Assembly (NCBI GenBank): GCA_019352115.1
Contig: JABBNW010000018.1
Coordinates: 1-34,600, forward strand
Length of the DNA: 34,600 nt
Direction: 5' to 3'
Source of the DNA: Pseudomonadota bacterium
Lineage (GTDB): Bacteria > Pseudomonadota > Alphaproteobacteria > Acetobacterales > Acetobacteraceae
Shown piece after piece: positions 17,425-24,589 of this stretch (within the stretch, counting starts at the first letter, position 1; each line of letters begins with the position of its first letter). A program made the position numbers and the translations under genes. The notes under the pieces were generated by a model. That model was not told the origin of the DNA. It was given only the letters and a program-made list of their open reading frames with translations, and made no database searches.

Positions 17425-20282
17425 GCTTCGGTCGCGCGGCAGACGAGGCCGGAGTCCACTGCGTCGGCGCAGCGGAGGCAGAGGGTCGGGTGGGCTTCGG
17501 TTTGGCCGACTTCGGGAAGCACGCGCCAGCAGCGGGCGCATTTGGTTCCGGGGGCAATTTCGATCCCGACCGGCCGGAGGTCCGACGGCTCGTCAGGAGA
17601 GGCGCCGGAGGGACGCGGCACGATCACTGCTGCGTCGTCGTAGATATTCAGCCGCGAGACGATCGCCACCTCGGCCCATTCTTCCGGGGTCAGAAGGCCT
17701 GCCTCATCGGCGCTAAGCGGCAATTGCACCGTTGCCTGCAAAGACGATCCGATAAGCCCATCCTTGCGCTTCACTTCAAGATGGGCGGTGACGCTGCGGC
17801 GGATGTCGCGGATGCGCGCCCACCTCTCCGCCAGCGCGTCATCCCGCCACGCCTCCGGCAACTCCGGGAACAATTGCAGATGCACGCTGTCCGCATCCCC
17901 GAACCGCGCGCACCACGCCTCCTCCGCCGTGAAGCACAGCACCGGCGCGAGCCAGGTGCACAAGGCCCGGTGCAGCACGTCCAGCACCGTCCGCGCCGCA
18001 CGCCGGCGCAGGCTGTCCGGGCGGTCGCAATACAGCGCGTCCTTGCGGATATCGAAATAGAATGCCGACAGATCGGTCGCGCAGAAATGATGCAGTTCCG
18101 GATAGACCCCGGTCCAGTCGTAGCTCACGACCGCGGCGCGCACCCGCGCATCGAGCTCGGTCAGCCGGTGCAGCACCCAGCGCTCCAGCTCCGGCATGTC
18201 CGCCACAGCCACCCGCTCCGCCTCGGAGAACCCATCGAGCGCCCCCAGCAGCCAGCGCAACGTGTTGCGCAGGCGGCGGTAAAGCTCCGCCTCCTGCTTC
18301 AGGATTTCCGCCCCGATGCGCAGATCCTCGGTGGTGTCGGACATCATTACCCAGAGCCGCAGGATATCGGCGCCGTACTGCTTCTCCACCGCCTCCGGCG
18401 CCACCACGTTGCCGAGCGATTTCGACATCTTCCGGCCCTGCTCGTCGGTGACGAAGCCGTGCGTCAGGATCGCCTGGAACGGCGCCCGCCCGCGGGTGCC
18501 GATCGCCTCCAGCAGGGACGAATGGAACCAGCCGCGATGCTGGTCCGATCCTTCCAGATAAAGATCGGCCGGCCACGGCAGCCCGCGCGCCTCCAACGTG
18601 AACGCATGGGTCGATCCTGATTCGAACCAGACATCGACGATGTCGCGCACCTGCTCATACGCGTCCGGATCGCGGTGCGGACCCAGGAAGCGCGAAGGCG
18701 GGGAGGCATACCACGCATCCGCGCCCTCGGCGGTGAACGCGGCAACGATGCGCGCGACCACATCCGGATCGCGCAACGGCTCCCCGCTGCGGCGATCGAC
18801 GAACACCGGGATCGGCACGCCCCAGGCACGCTGGCGGCTGATGCACCAGTCCGGCCGCGCCGCAACCATCGATCCGATGCGGTTGCGCCCCGCATCCGGC
18901 ACGAACACGGTTTCATCCAGCGCCGCCAACGCCCGGTCGCGGATGTGCTCGGGTCCGTCCATGCGGATGAACCATTGCGGTGTCGCACGAAAAATCAGCG
19001 GCGCGCGCGACCGCCAGGAATGCGGATACGAATGCACCAGCGACCCGCGCGCCAGCAGCCCGCCGGCGGCGATCAGCGCGGCACAGACCGGCTCGGCGGC
19101 CTTGTAGACATGCACGCCGGCGAAGCTCGGCACCCAGGCATTGAAGGTGCCGTCTGGGCCGACGGTATCGGGGATTTCGATCCCCTGCGCACGGCCGAGC
19201 TGAAAATCCTCCTCGCCGTGGCCGGGCGCGATATGGACGAAGCCGGTGCCCGCCTCGGTGGTGACGAAATCGCCGAACAGCACCGGCACGTCGTGGTCGT
19301 AGCCGTGCCCGCGCAGCGGATGCGCGCACACCACCCCGGCAAGTTCCGCGCCTGCCAGCACGCGCAGGACGTGGTGGGTGGCGATCTTCGTTGCAGCCAG
19401 GGAACCGGGCAGCAGGTGCAGCGCGACCAGCAGCCGATCGCCGGCGCGCACCAGTGAGCCTTCCGAAACGGTATCGACATGGATCAACGCGTAGTCGATC
19501 GCCTCCCCGGCCGCGATGGCGCGGTTGCCTGGCATGGTCCAGGGCGTGGTGGTCCAGATCACGATCGCCGCGTCGGCCAGGTCCGCCGCCGGCGCCGTCA
19601 CGATCGGAAAGCGCACCCAGATCGTCGTGCTGGTGTGGTCGTGGTATTCGATCTCGGCTTCCGCCAGCGCGGTCTTCTCCACCGGTGACCACATCACCGG
19701 GCGCAGGCCGCGGTACAGCGCGCCGTTCAGCAGGAACTTGCAGATCTCCCCGGCGATCGCGGCTTCGGACGGGTGGTCCATGGTGGCGTAACGATCGGCC
19801 CAGGCGCCTTCGACGCCGAGGCGGCGGAACTCGTCCTTCTGCACCGACATCCAGTGCGCGGCGTAGGCGCGGCACTCGGCGCGGAAATCGAGCAGCGGGA
19901 CGGCGTCCTTGTCGCGGCCCTTGGCGCGGTACTCCTCCTCGATCTTCCATTCGATCGGCAGACCGTGGCAGTCCCAGCCGGGGATGTACAGCGCGTCGTA
20001 GCCGGCCATCTGGCGGGTACGGTTGATGACGTCCTTCAGGATCTTGTTGAGCGCGGTACCGATATGGATGTTGCCGTTCGCGTACGGCGGGCCGTCGTGC
20101 AGGATGAACAATGCCCGCCCGGCCGCCTGCGCACGCATCCGCCCCCACAAATCCATCGCCTCCCACCGGGCGAGCAGCGCGGGCTCGCGCTTCGGCAGGT
20201 CGGCGCGCATGGGGAAGGACGTGCGCGGCAGGAACACGGTGTCGCGGTAGTCGCGCGGCGCGGGATCGGTGGGGCTGTCCAT
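17421..20282 (-). CDS. ileS: Isoleucyl-tRNA synthetase
   Basis: IleS charges tRNA-Ile with isoleucine and edits misactivated valine. The 953-residue product shows the class I HIGH motif as HIGT (73-76, in YANGNIHIGT), a variant usual in alphaproteobacterial IleS. The connective-peptide editing domain contains the VIWTTTPWTMPGNRAI block, GWDCHGLPIEWK lies near the active site, and GRKMSKSLGN carries KMSKS. A C-terminal zinc knuckle has Cys915, Cys918, Cys935 and Cys938. The ATG at 20282 gives a normal N-terminus. It is coupled to lspA. A leader of about 134 bases with its own promoter, a short Ile-containing ORF and hairpins precedes it. Confidence 0.97.
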   Translation of the reverse strand: MDSPTDPAPRDYRDTVFLPRTSFPMRADLPKREPALLARWEAMDLWGRMRAQAAGRALFILHDGPPYANGNIHIGTALNKILKDVINRTRQMAGYDALYIPGWDCHGLPIEWKIEEEYRAKGRDKDAVPLLDFRAECRAYAAHWMSVQKDEFRRLGVEGAWADRYATMDHPSEAAIAGEICKFLLNGALYRGLRPVMWSPVEKTALAEAEIEYHDHTSTTIWVRFPIVTAPAADLADAAIVIWTTTPWTMPGNRAIAAGEAIDYALIHVDTVSEGSLVRAGDRLLVALHLLPGSLAATKIATHHVLRVLAGAELAGVVCAHPLRGHGYDHDVPVLFGDFVTTEAGTGFVHIAPGHGEEDFQLGRAQGIEIPDTVGPDGTFNAWVPSFAGVHVYKAAEPVCAALIAAGGLLARGSLVHSYPHSWRSRAPLIFRATPQWFIRMDGPEHIRDRALAALDETVFVPDAGRNRIGSMVAARPDWCISRQRAWGVPIPVFVDRRSGEPLRDPDVVARIVAAFTAEGADAWYASPPSRFLGPHRDPDAYEQVRDIVDVWFESGSTHAFTLEARGLPWPADLYLEGSDQHRGWFHSSLLEAIGTRGRAPFQAILTHGFVTDEQGRKMSKSLGNVVAPEAVEKQYGADILRLWVMMSDTTEDLRIGAEILKQEAELYRRLRNTLRWLLGALDGFSEAERVAVADMPELERWVLHRLTELDARVRAAVVSYDWTGVYPELHHFCATDLSAFYFDIRKDALYCDRPDSLRRRAARTVLDVLHRALCTWLAPVLCFTAEEAWCARFGDADSVHLQLFPELPEAWRDDALAERWARIRDIRRSVTAHLEVKRKDGLIGSSLQATVQLPLSADEAGLLTPEEWAEVAIVSRLNIYDDAAVIVPRPSGASPDEPSDLRPVGIEIAPGTKCARCWRVLPEVGQTEAHPTLCLRCADAVDSGLVCRATEA

Positions 20283-20317
20283 CGGGGTCTCTGGCGGTTC
20301 CGGCGCGGCAGCCGGCG

Positions 20318-20345
20318 AAGGAGAAGGCCCGCGCGCGTGCGGGCC
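20318..20345 (-). terminator. Candidate attenuator terminator in the ileS leader
   Basis: Reading the minus strand, GGCCCGC (20345-20339) pairs with GCGGGCC (20332-20326) around a six-base loop, giving seven G-C pairs. It is followed at once by TTCTCCTT (20325-20318), a U-rich tail in the transcript. It sits between the 16-codon leader ORF and the ileS ATG. The short tail makes strength uncertain. Confidence 0.45.
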
Positions 20346-20356
20346 GGCGGACGGTC

Positions 20357-20380
20357 CCGGCGCTCTCAGCGAGAGGCCGG
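20357..20380 (-). other. Candidate pause hairpin overlapping the ileS leader ORF stop
   Basis: CCGGC-CTCTC (plus a one-base bulge) pairs with GAGAG-GCCGG around a three-base loop, ten pairs in all. The 5' arm covers the last sense codons of the leader ORF and the loop lies next to its TGA. A ribosome stalled on the Ile codons two to three codons earlier would disrupt this stem, freeing its 3' arm to pair with CCGGC at 20347-20343. Confidence 0.45.
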
Positions 20381-20416
20381 GCGGATAATTCGCGCCTGGC
20401 GCGGGCCCGTGCTCAT
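20366..20416 (-). CDS. Candidate leader peptide of ileS (16 residues, tandem Ile codons)
   Basis: An ATG at 20416 opens a 16-codon frame, MSTGPRQARIIRPASR, ending TGA at 20366. The ATG is eight bases after a good -10 (CATTAG), so the transcript would begin at or next to the AUG, making the peptide leaderless. Codons 10-11 are ATT ATC, both Ile; ATT is unusual in a genome this GC-rich. The stop lies inside the 20357-20380 hairpin. The position, composition and nested hairpins match amino-acid attenuation leaders such as that of E. coli pheST. Two Ile codons are few, so this is a candidate. Confidence 0.5.
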   Translation of the reverse strand: MSTGPRQARIIRPASR

Positions 20417-20423
20417 GGGCGGA

Positions 20424-20452
20424 CTAATGGAAGCGCCCGGCGGCGGGGTCAA
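20424..20452 (-). promoter_or_regulatory. Predicted ileS-lspA promoter
   Basis: On the minus strand TTGACC (20452-20447) and CATTAG (20429-20424) are separated by exactly 17 bases. The predicted start is 20416-20417, on the AUG of the leader ORF, and 134 bases before the ileS ATG. This is among the best promoter matches in the window. Confidence 0.55.
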
Positions 20453-20474
20453 GGCCGCGGCCCCGCAGGCGGGC

Positions 20475-20900
20475 TCAGCAATCGCGCGGCGGCCGGGCAC
20501 GCGCGCGCTTGACGCCGCCCTGGCGGGCCTTCTCGGTCAGCCGCCGTTCGCGCGCCGCCTTCCCCGGCCGGGTCGGCACCCGGCGCACCGGCGCGATCGC
20601 GGCGGCGCGGATCAGGCGCAGCAACGTGTCCATCGCCTGCGCCCGGTTGCGCTCCTGGGTGCGATGGCGCTGGGCGGTGATCACCAGCACGCCGGCCTGG
20701 CTCAGCCGCCGCCCGGCCAGGCGCGCCAACCGCGCGGCCACCGCCTCCGGCAGGCCCATCTCGGCCAGCACCACCCGCAATTCCACCGCGGTGGCGAGCT
20801 TGTTCACGTTCTGCCCGCCGGGACCCGAGGCGCGCACGAAGGTCTCGGTCAGCGCGCGGTCGTCGATGCTCAGGGTCGCGGTGACCGGGATCGACGCCAT
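20475..20900 (-). CDS. arfB: Peptidyl-tRNA hydrolase ArfB (YaeJ), ribosome rescue
   Basis: ArfB is a codon-independent release-factor-like protein that frees ribosomes stalled on truncated mRNAs. The 141-residue product has the catalytic GGQ motif (28-30, in SGPGGQNVNK), a single domain-3-like fold of the usual length, and a basic C-terminal tail (about residues 105-141, rich in Arg and Lys) that would enter the empty mRNA channel. The tail is unusually Arg-biased, matching the genome composition. Its ATG at 20900 overlaps the stop of the cis-prenyltransferase gene (ATGA), so it is coupled to it. It precedes the ileS promoter. Confidence 0.92.
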   Translation of the reverse strand: MASIPVTATLSIDDRALTETFVRASGPGGQNVNKLATAVELRVVLAEMGLPEAVAARLARLAGRRLSQAGVLVITAQRHRTQERNRAQAMDTLLRLIRAAAIAPVRRVPTRPGKAARERRLTEKARQGGVKRARARPPRDC

Positions 20901-21772
20901 CAGCGGCCGAAGCGACGGTCGCGCGATTGGAAGGTGCGGATCGCGCGCAGGAAGTCGATGTGGCGGAACGCCGGCCAGTTCACGTCGGTGAAGTGGAACT
21001 CGGTATAGACCGACTGCCAGAGCAGGAACCCGGACAGGCGCAGCTCGCCCGAGGTGCGGATGATCAGATCGGGGTCCGGCAGGCCGGGGGCATAGAGATG
21101 CCGCCCGATCGCCTCCGGCGTCACCGCCGCCGCCGCGTCTTCCGCCGACAGGCCGCGAGCGGTGAATTCGCGCATCAGGGAACGCATGGCGTCGACGATC
21201 TCCTCCCGCCCGCCGTAGTTGGCGGCGATCGTCAGGGTCATCTGCCGGTTCGCCGCGGTCGCTGCCCGCGCCTGGTCCAGGGCGGCGACCAGGGAGGGCG
21301 GCAGCAGGTCGAGCCGCCCGATCGTCTCGACCCGCACGCCGAGGCGGTGGATGCGCGGATCGGCGGCGAGGCTGATCATCTTGGCCTCGATGGCGGCGAG
21401 GATGCCGGTCAGTTCCTCGGCCGGGCGGGACAGGTTGTCGGTCGAGCAGACCCACAAGGTGACCGCGCCGACGCCGAGCCCGGCGCACCAGTCGAGCACG
21501 TCGTCCAGCTTGTGCGCGCCCATGGCGTAGATGGCGCGGAAGTCGCTGAGGCCGCGGTCGCGGCCGTGGCGGCGGTTGCCGTCCAGGATGATGCCGATGT
21601 GGCGCGGCATCGGGCCGTCGTGGATTTCGCGCAGCAGGCGGGCTTCGTACCAGCGGTAGATGCCGCCGCGCGCCAACCGGCGCAGCAGCTTGAGCCGCCA
21701 CGGGCGGGGCCATCGCCGGGACCGCGCCGGCGCGGCGGGGTCCGGGTGCGCCTCTTTCACGAACGAGACCAT
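20900..21772 (-). CDS. Cis-prenyltransferase (UppS family, Rv1086-like subtype)
   Basis: This enzyme condenses isopentenyl diphosphate with an allylic diphosphate to make Z-prenyl chains. The 290-residue product has HIGIILDGNRRHGRDRGL (58-75) with Asp64 as the expected Mg-binding residue and, near the C-terminus, DLIIRTSGELRLSGFLLWQS. Standard proteobacterial UppS has DGNGRWA and RTGGExRLSNFLLWQ. The DGNRR and RTSGExRLSGF forms recall mycobacterial Rv1086, a short-chain Z-farnesyl diphosphate synthase (recalled similarity). It also sits outside the usual frr-uppS-cdsA-dxr context. It may be an accessory prenyltransferase rather than the cell-wall enzyme. A basic stretch of about 45 residues precedes the catalytic core. 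Confidence 0.85.
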   Translation of the reverse strand: MVSFVKEAHPDPAAPARSRRWPRPWRLKLLRRLARGGIYRWYEARLLREIHDGPMPRHIGIILDGNRRHGRDRGLSDFRAIYAMGAHKLDDVLDWCAGLGVGAVTLWVCSTDNLSRPAEELTGILAAIEAKMISLAADPRIHRLGVRVETIGRLDLLPPSLVAALDQARAATAANRQMTLTIAANYGGREEIVDAMRSLMREFTARGLSAEDAAAAVTPEAIGRHLYAPGLPDPDLIIRTSGELRLSGFLLWQSVYTEFHFTDVNWPAFRHIDFLRAIRTFQSRDRRFGR

Positions 21773-21818
21773 CGGGGCGGGAGTATCGGTCTGCCCGGGC
21801 GGCGGCGCCAGGGGGACT

Positions 21819-22865
21819 TCAGCCCGCCCCGCCCAGCTCCGCCCGCACGATCGCCGCGCCTTGCGCCAGCGCGCGCAGCTTGCCCTGCGCGCTCGCCCGC
21901 GGCAGGTATTTCATGCCGCAATCGGGCGCGGCGACCAGCTTGTCCGGCGCCACCCAGCGCAGCGCAGCGCGCAACCGGGCGGCAACCGTTTCCGCCGTCT
22001 CGACCGCCGGATCGCCGAGATCGAGCACGCCGAGCAGGATCGTCTTGCCGGCCAGATCCGCCAGCACGCCGAGGTCGAGCTTCGGCTGCGCCGCCTCGAT
22101 CGAGATCTGACTGGCCGCGCAGGCGGCGAGCTGGCCCAGGAAGCTGTAGCCGGTCGGCTTGTCCTGCACCACCGCCGCATAACCGAAACAAAGATGCACG
22201 ACGGTGGGGCCATCGATCCCCTCCAGCGCGCGATCGATCGCGGCGAGACCGTAGGCGCTCGCGGCCTCGGGCGCGGTGCGTACCCAGGGTTCGTCGAGCT
22301 GGACCACGTCGACGCCGGTCGCCTTCAGGTCGCGCAGTTCCTCGTTGACGGCGGTGGCGTAGTCCATCGCGAGTTCCGCGGGGTCGGCGTAGAACGCGTT
22401 CTCCACCTGGCGCGAGAGGGTGAACGGCCCGGGCAGGGTGATCTTGGTGGCGCGATCGGTATTGGCGCGCAGGAATTCCGCGTCGCGGCGTTCCACCGGT
22501 CCGCGACGGCGGATGCGGCCGACCACGCGCGGGACCGGCGTCACCCGTCCGCCGGCGGAGCGCACCTCGCCCGGATGCGCGAGGTCGATCCCCTCCAGCG
22601 CGAGGGCGAAACGGTTCGAGTAGCTCTCGCGGCGTATTTCGCCGTCCGTCACGATATCGATGCCCGCACGTTCCATATCGCGGATGGCGAGGATCGTGGC
22701 GTCGTCCTGCGCGGCTTCCAGCAGCGCGGGCGGGATGCGCCAGATGTCGGCCGCGGCGACCCGTGGCACGCCGTGGTGGGCCAGGGTGGCGCGATCGACC
22801 AACCAGTCCGGCTGCGGGAGGGAGCCGACCACGGTGGTGGGCAGCAAATGGGTAGGGTAGGGCAT
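21819..22865 (-). CDS. MetE-core-like zinc methyltransferase (methionine synthase II family)
   Basis: The 348-residue product corresponds to the C-terminal catalytic half of cobalamin-independent methionine synthase and lacks the N-terminal half of full MetE. It begins LLPTTVVGSLPQPDWL, as the family does. The zinc ligands are all in place: His224 and Cys226 (VVHLCFG), Glu257 (SIEAAQP) and Cys316 (APDCGMKYLP). VVQLDEP (188-194) is also typical. Short MetE-core proteins may transfer methyl groups from donors other than folate triglutamate. It follows the ThDP decarboxylase genes by 50 bases and precedes the prenyltransferase gene by 46, so it may be co-transcribed. Confidence 0.85.
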   Translation of the reverse strand: MPYPTHLLPTTVVGSLPQPDWLVDRATLAHHGVPRVAAADIWRIPPALLEAAQDDATILAIRDMERAGIDIVTDGEIRRESYSNRFALALEGIDLAHPGEVRSAGGRVTPVPRVVGRIRRRGPVERRDAEFLRANTDRATKITLPGPFTLSRQVENAFYADPAELAMDYATAVNEELRDLKATGVDVVQLDEPWVRTAPEAASAYGLAAIDRALEGIDGPTVVHLCFGYAAVVQDKPTGYSFLGQLAACAASQISIEAAQPKLDLGVLADLAGKTILLGVLDLGDPAVETAETVAARLRAALRWVAPDKLVAAPDCGMKYLPRASAQGKLRALAQGAAIVRAELGGAG

Positions 22866-22915
22866 CGACGCGTCCTCGTGAGTGCGGTTGACCCGCAGGC
22901 TAGTGTCCTGCGGGA

Positions 22916-23512
22916 TCAGCCTTCGGCCACGCCGAGCGCGCGGCGGAAGCGGTCCGCGAGATAGGCGCCGTCGCGCGGCGGCAGGTGACGCGGCACCTCG
23001 GCGGGGGAGATCTTCAGCACCGCGAACAGCGCCTCGGAGCGCAACCGGGGCGTGAGCGCGGCGACCGCGTCCATGTCGCGCGCAGTGGCGACCTCGGCCC
23101 AGCCGCAGGCGGCCGCGACGGCAGCGAGGTCGGTCGCATGGCCGGTGTGGGAGCGCTGGGCCCCCGTCTCCCCGAAGCGGGCGTTATCCAGCACGGCGAT
23201 CGCGAGGTTCGGGGGCTTCGCCGCGGCGATGGAGGCGAGCGCGCCCATGCCCATCAGCATCTCCCCATCCCCGGTCAGCACCAGCACGTGCCGGTGCGGC
23301 TGCGCCAGCGCGAGCCCGAGTCCGATCATCGCCGCCCCGCCCATCGCGCCCCACAGATAGAAATTCAGCGCCCGGTCGCCGGCGGCGCCCACGTCGTAGG
23401 TGGCCGAGCCGAGGCCGCTCACGACCAGCAGCTCGCCCGGGTCCCGCACCAGCTCCGCCACCACGGCGCGGCGGTCGAGCGTGCCTTCGTTGTGCATGCG
23501 ATCGGGACTCAT
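22916..23512 (-). CDS. ThDP-dependent decarboxylase beta subunit (sulfopyruvate/phosphonopyruvate decarboxylase type)
   Basis: The 198-residue subunit carries the pyrophosphate and Mg-binding half of a split thiamine diphosphate enzyme. The ThDP motif runs from GDG (81-83, in LTGDGEMLMGMGALASI) to Asn110 (VLDN), the expected spacing. NFYLWGAMGGAAMIGLGLAL before it is characteristic of ComE and phosphonopyruvate decarboxylase C-terminal halves. Its ATG overlaps the alpha-subunit stop (ATGA at 23512-23509), which fixes the start. Sulfopyruvate to sulfoacetaldehyde is the best-known reaction for split enzymes of this family, but related 2-oxo acids are possible. Confidence 0.82.
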   Translation of the reverse strand: MSPDRMHNEGTLDRRAVVAELVRDPGELLVVSGLGSATYDVGAAGDRALNFYLWGAMGGAAMIGLGLALAQPHRHVLVLTGDGEMLMGMGALASIAAAKPPNLAIAVLDNARFGETGAQRSHTGHATDLAAVAAACGWAEVATARDMDAVAALTPRLRSEALFAVLKISPAEVPRHLPPRDGAYLADRFRRALGVAEG

Positions 23513-24027
23513 TTCACGAACACCTTGCTGCCGATCAGGCGTTGGGAGAACAGCACCGCGACCGGCACCGCCGAATCGAACGCGAGCGACGCCGCGGCGG
23601 CCACCGTCTCGGCGGCCTCGCCCGGATGGTCGGCGCGGCGCACGTGCACCCCGGCGGCGGTCAGCACGGTGGGCGTCGCCGCACCCATCGGCACCTGCCA
23701 CGGATTGAACTCGCCCCACTCGCCCCGCATGGTCACGAGGGTCAGGAACGGCATTCGGCAATTCACCGGCAAGGACAGCATGTTGATGCAGTTGCCGACG
23801 CCGGAGGATTGCATGAGCAGGCAGGCGCGCTTGCCGCCCAGCCAGGCGCCGGCGGCGAGGGCGATGCCTTCTTCCTCCGTCGTGAGCACGATCGCCTGCA
23901 TATCGGGGTCGGCGTGCGCCGCCTCGATCAGATGCGCGTGGCCGGCGTCGGGCACGTAGGCGAGTTGGGTGATGCGGGCGGCTTGCAGCGCGGCGAAGAC
24001 ATCCGCCTGCCAGGTCGGTCGGTCCAT
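23509..24027 (-). CDS. ThDP-dependent decarboxylase alpha subunit (sulfopyruvate decarboxylase type)
   Basis: The 172-residue subunit is the pyrimidine-binding half of the split decarboxylase. IVLTTEEEGIALAAGAWLGG (46-65) includes the Glu that activates ThDP, and LLMQSSGVGNCINMLS and TLVTMRGEWGEFNPWQ are typical of ComD-like proteins. The ATG at 24027 has a CGGAGGG ribosome-binding site. It is coupled to the beta subunit, so a heteromer is expected. Together the pair equals one fused phosphonopyruvate decarboxylase in length. A TSUP-family permease, some members of which export sulfite, is elsewhere in the window but too distant to support a sulfonate pathway. Confidence 0.82.
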   Translation of the reverse strand: MDRPTWQADVFAALQAARITQLAYVPDAGHAHLIEAAHADPDMQAIVLTTEEEGIALAAGAWLGGKRACLLMQSSGVGNCINMLSLPVNCRMPFLTLVTMRGEWGEFNPWQVPMGAATPTVLTAAGVHVRRADHPGEAAETVAAAASLAFDSAVPVAVLFSQRLIGSKVFVK

Positions 24028-24086
24028 GGTCCCTCCGGGGTCGGGGCGCATCCTGCAAGCGGATGCGGCGGAGGGCAAACCCGACG

Positions 24087-24404
24087 CTATTTCAGGACGG
24101 CAAGCCCGGCGAGGCCGGCGGCATAGGCGGCGACCAGCACCGCCAGGATGCCCCACATATAGAGCTTGCCCGGTTTTTCGCCGAGATCGGTGCGCAGGTC
24201 GCCGCGCAATTGGGCGAGTTCCGCCCGGGTCGCGAGATGCGGCAGGCTGGCGGCGAGCATCGCCTTGATCTCGACGAGCGCCGTTTCCACCCGCGCGATC
24301 CCGGCCTGCATGTCACGCATGTCGTCCTCCACCCGCGAAACGCGGCGATCGAGGCCGGGATCGTAAGGGAACGGCGCATGGGGTGCAACGGGCGTGTCGG
24401 GCAT
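24087..24404 (-). CDS. Small coiled-coil protein with C-terminal membrane anchor
   Basis: A 105-residue protein of unknown function. Residues 18-50 form a heptad-like amphipathic helix (RRVSRVEDDMRDMQAGIARV onward), followed by LPHLATRAELAQLRGDLRTD, and residues about 83-104 (WGILAVLVAAYAAGLAGLAV) form one membrane segment ending with Lys. It should sit with its N-terminus in the cytoplasm. Short proteins with this layout recur as hypothetical proteins in alphaproteobacteria (recalled). Upstream lies a -10 TACGAT and an FNR/FixK-type box about 41 bases before the predicted start, so oxygen-responsive expression is possible. It precedes the ThDP decarboxylase genes by 59 bases. Confidence 0.78.
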   Translation of the reverse strand: MPDTPVAPHAPFPYDPGLDRRVSRVEDDMRDMQAGIARVETALVEIKAMLAASLPHLATRAELAQLRGDLRTDLGEKPGKLYMWGILAVLVAAYAAGLAGLAVLK

Positions 24405-24467
24405 TCCGGCATGCTGCCAGCGCTGGGTTAATCAAAGGTGGAGGCAGAAACATCGGCATTGCACACG

Positions 24468-24508
24468 ATCGTAACCGTCACGGCATGGTTCCGTTTGATC
24501 CAGGTCAA
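24468..24508 (-). promoter_or_regulatory. FNR/FixK-type box with class II promoter spacing
   Basis: TTGATCCAGGTCAA at 24495-24508 matches the FNR-family consensus TTGAT-N4-ATCAA at nine of ten defined positions. On the minus strand a TACGAT -10 lies at 24473-24468, predicting a start near 24461. The box centre (24501.5) is then about 41 bases upstream, the spacing of FNR-activated class II promoters. This drives the membrane-protein gene at 24404. No good -10 was found on the plus strand toward the oxygenase genes, where the box lies about 88 bases before the ATG. Confidence 0.5.
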
Positions 24509-24589
24509 TGCCGCCCCCCGGCCACTCCCCCACCCCTTCGCGCCACGGCCCCGCGACACCACCGGGGGCGGGCAGGAGGAATCACCACC

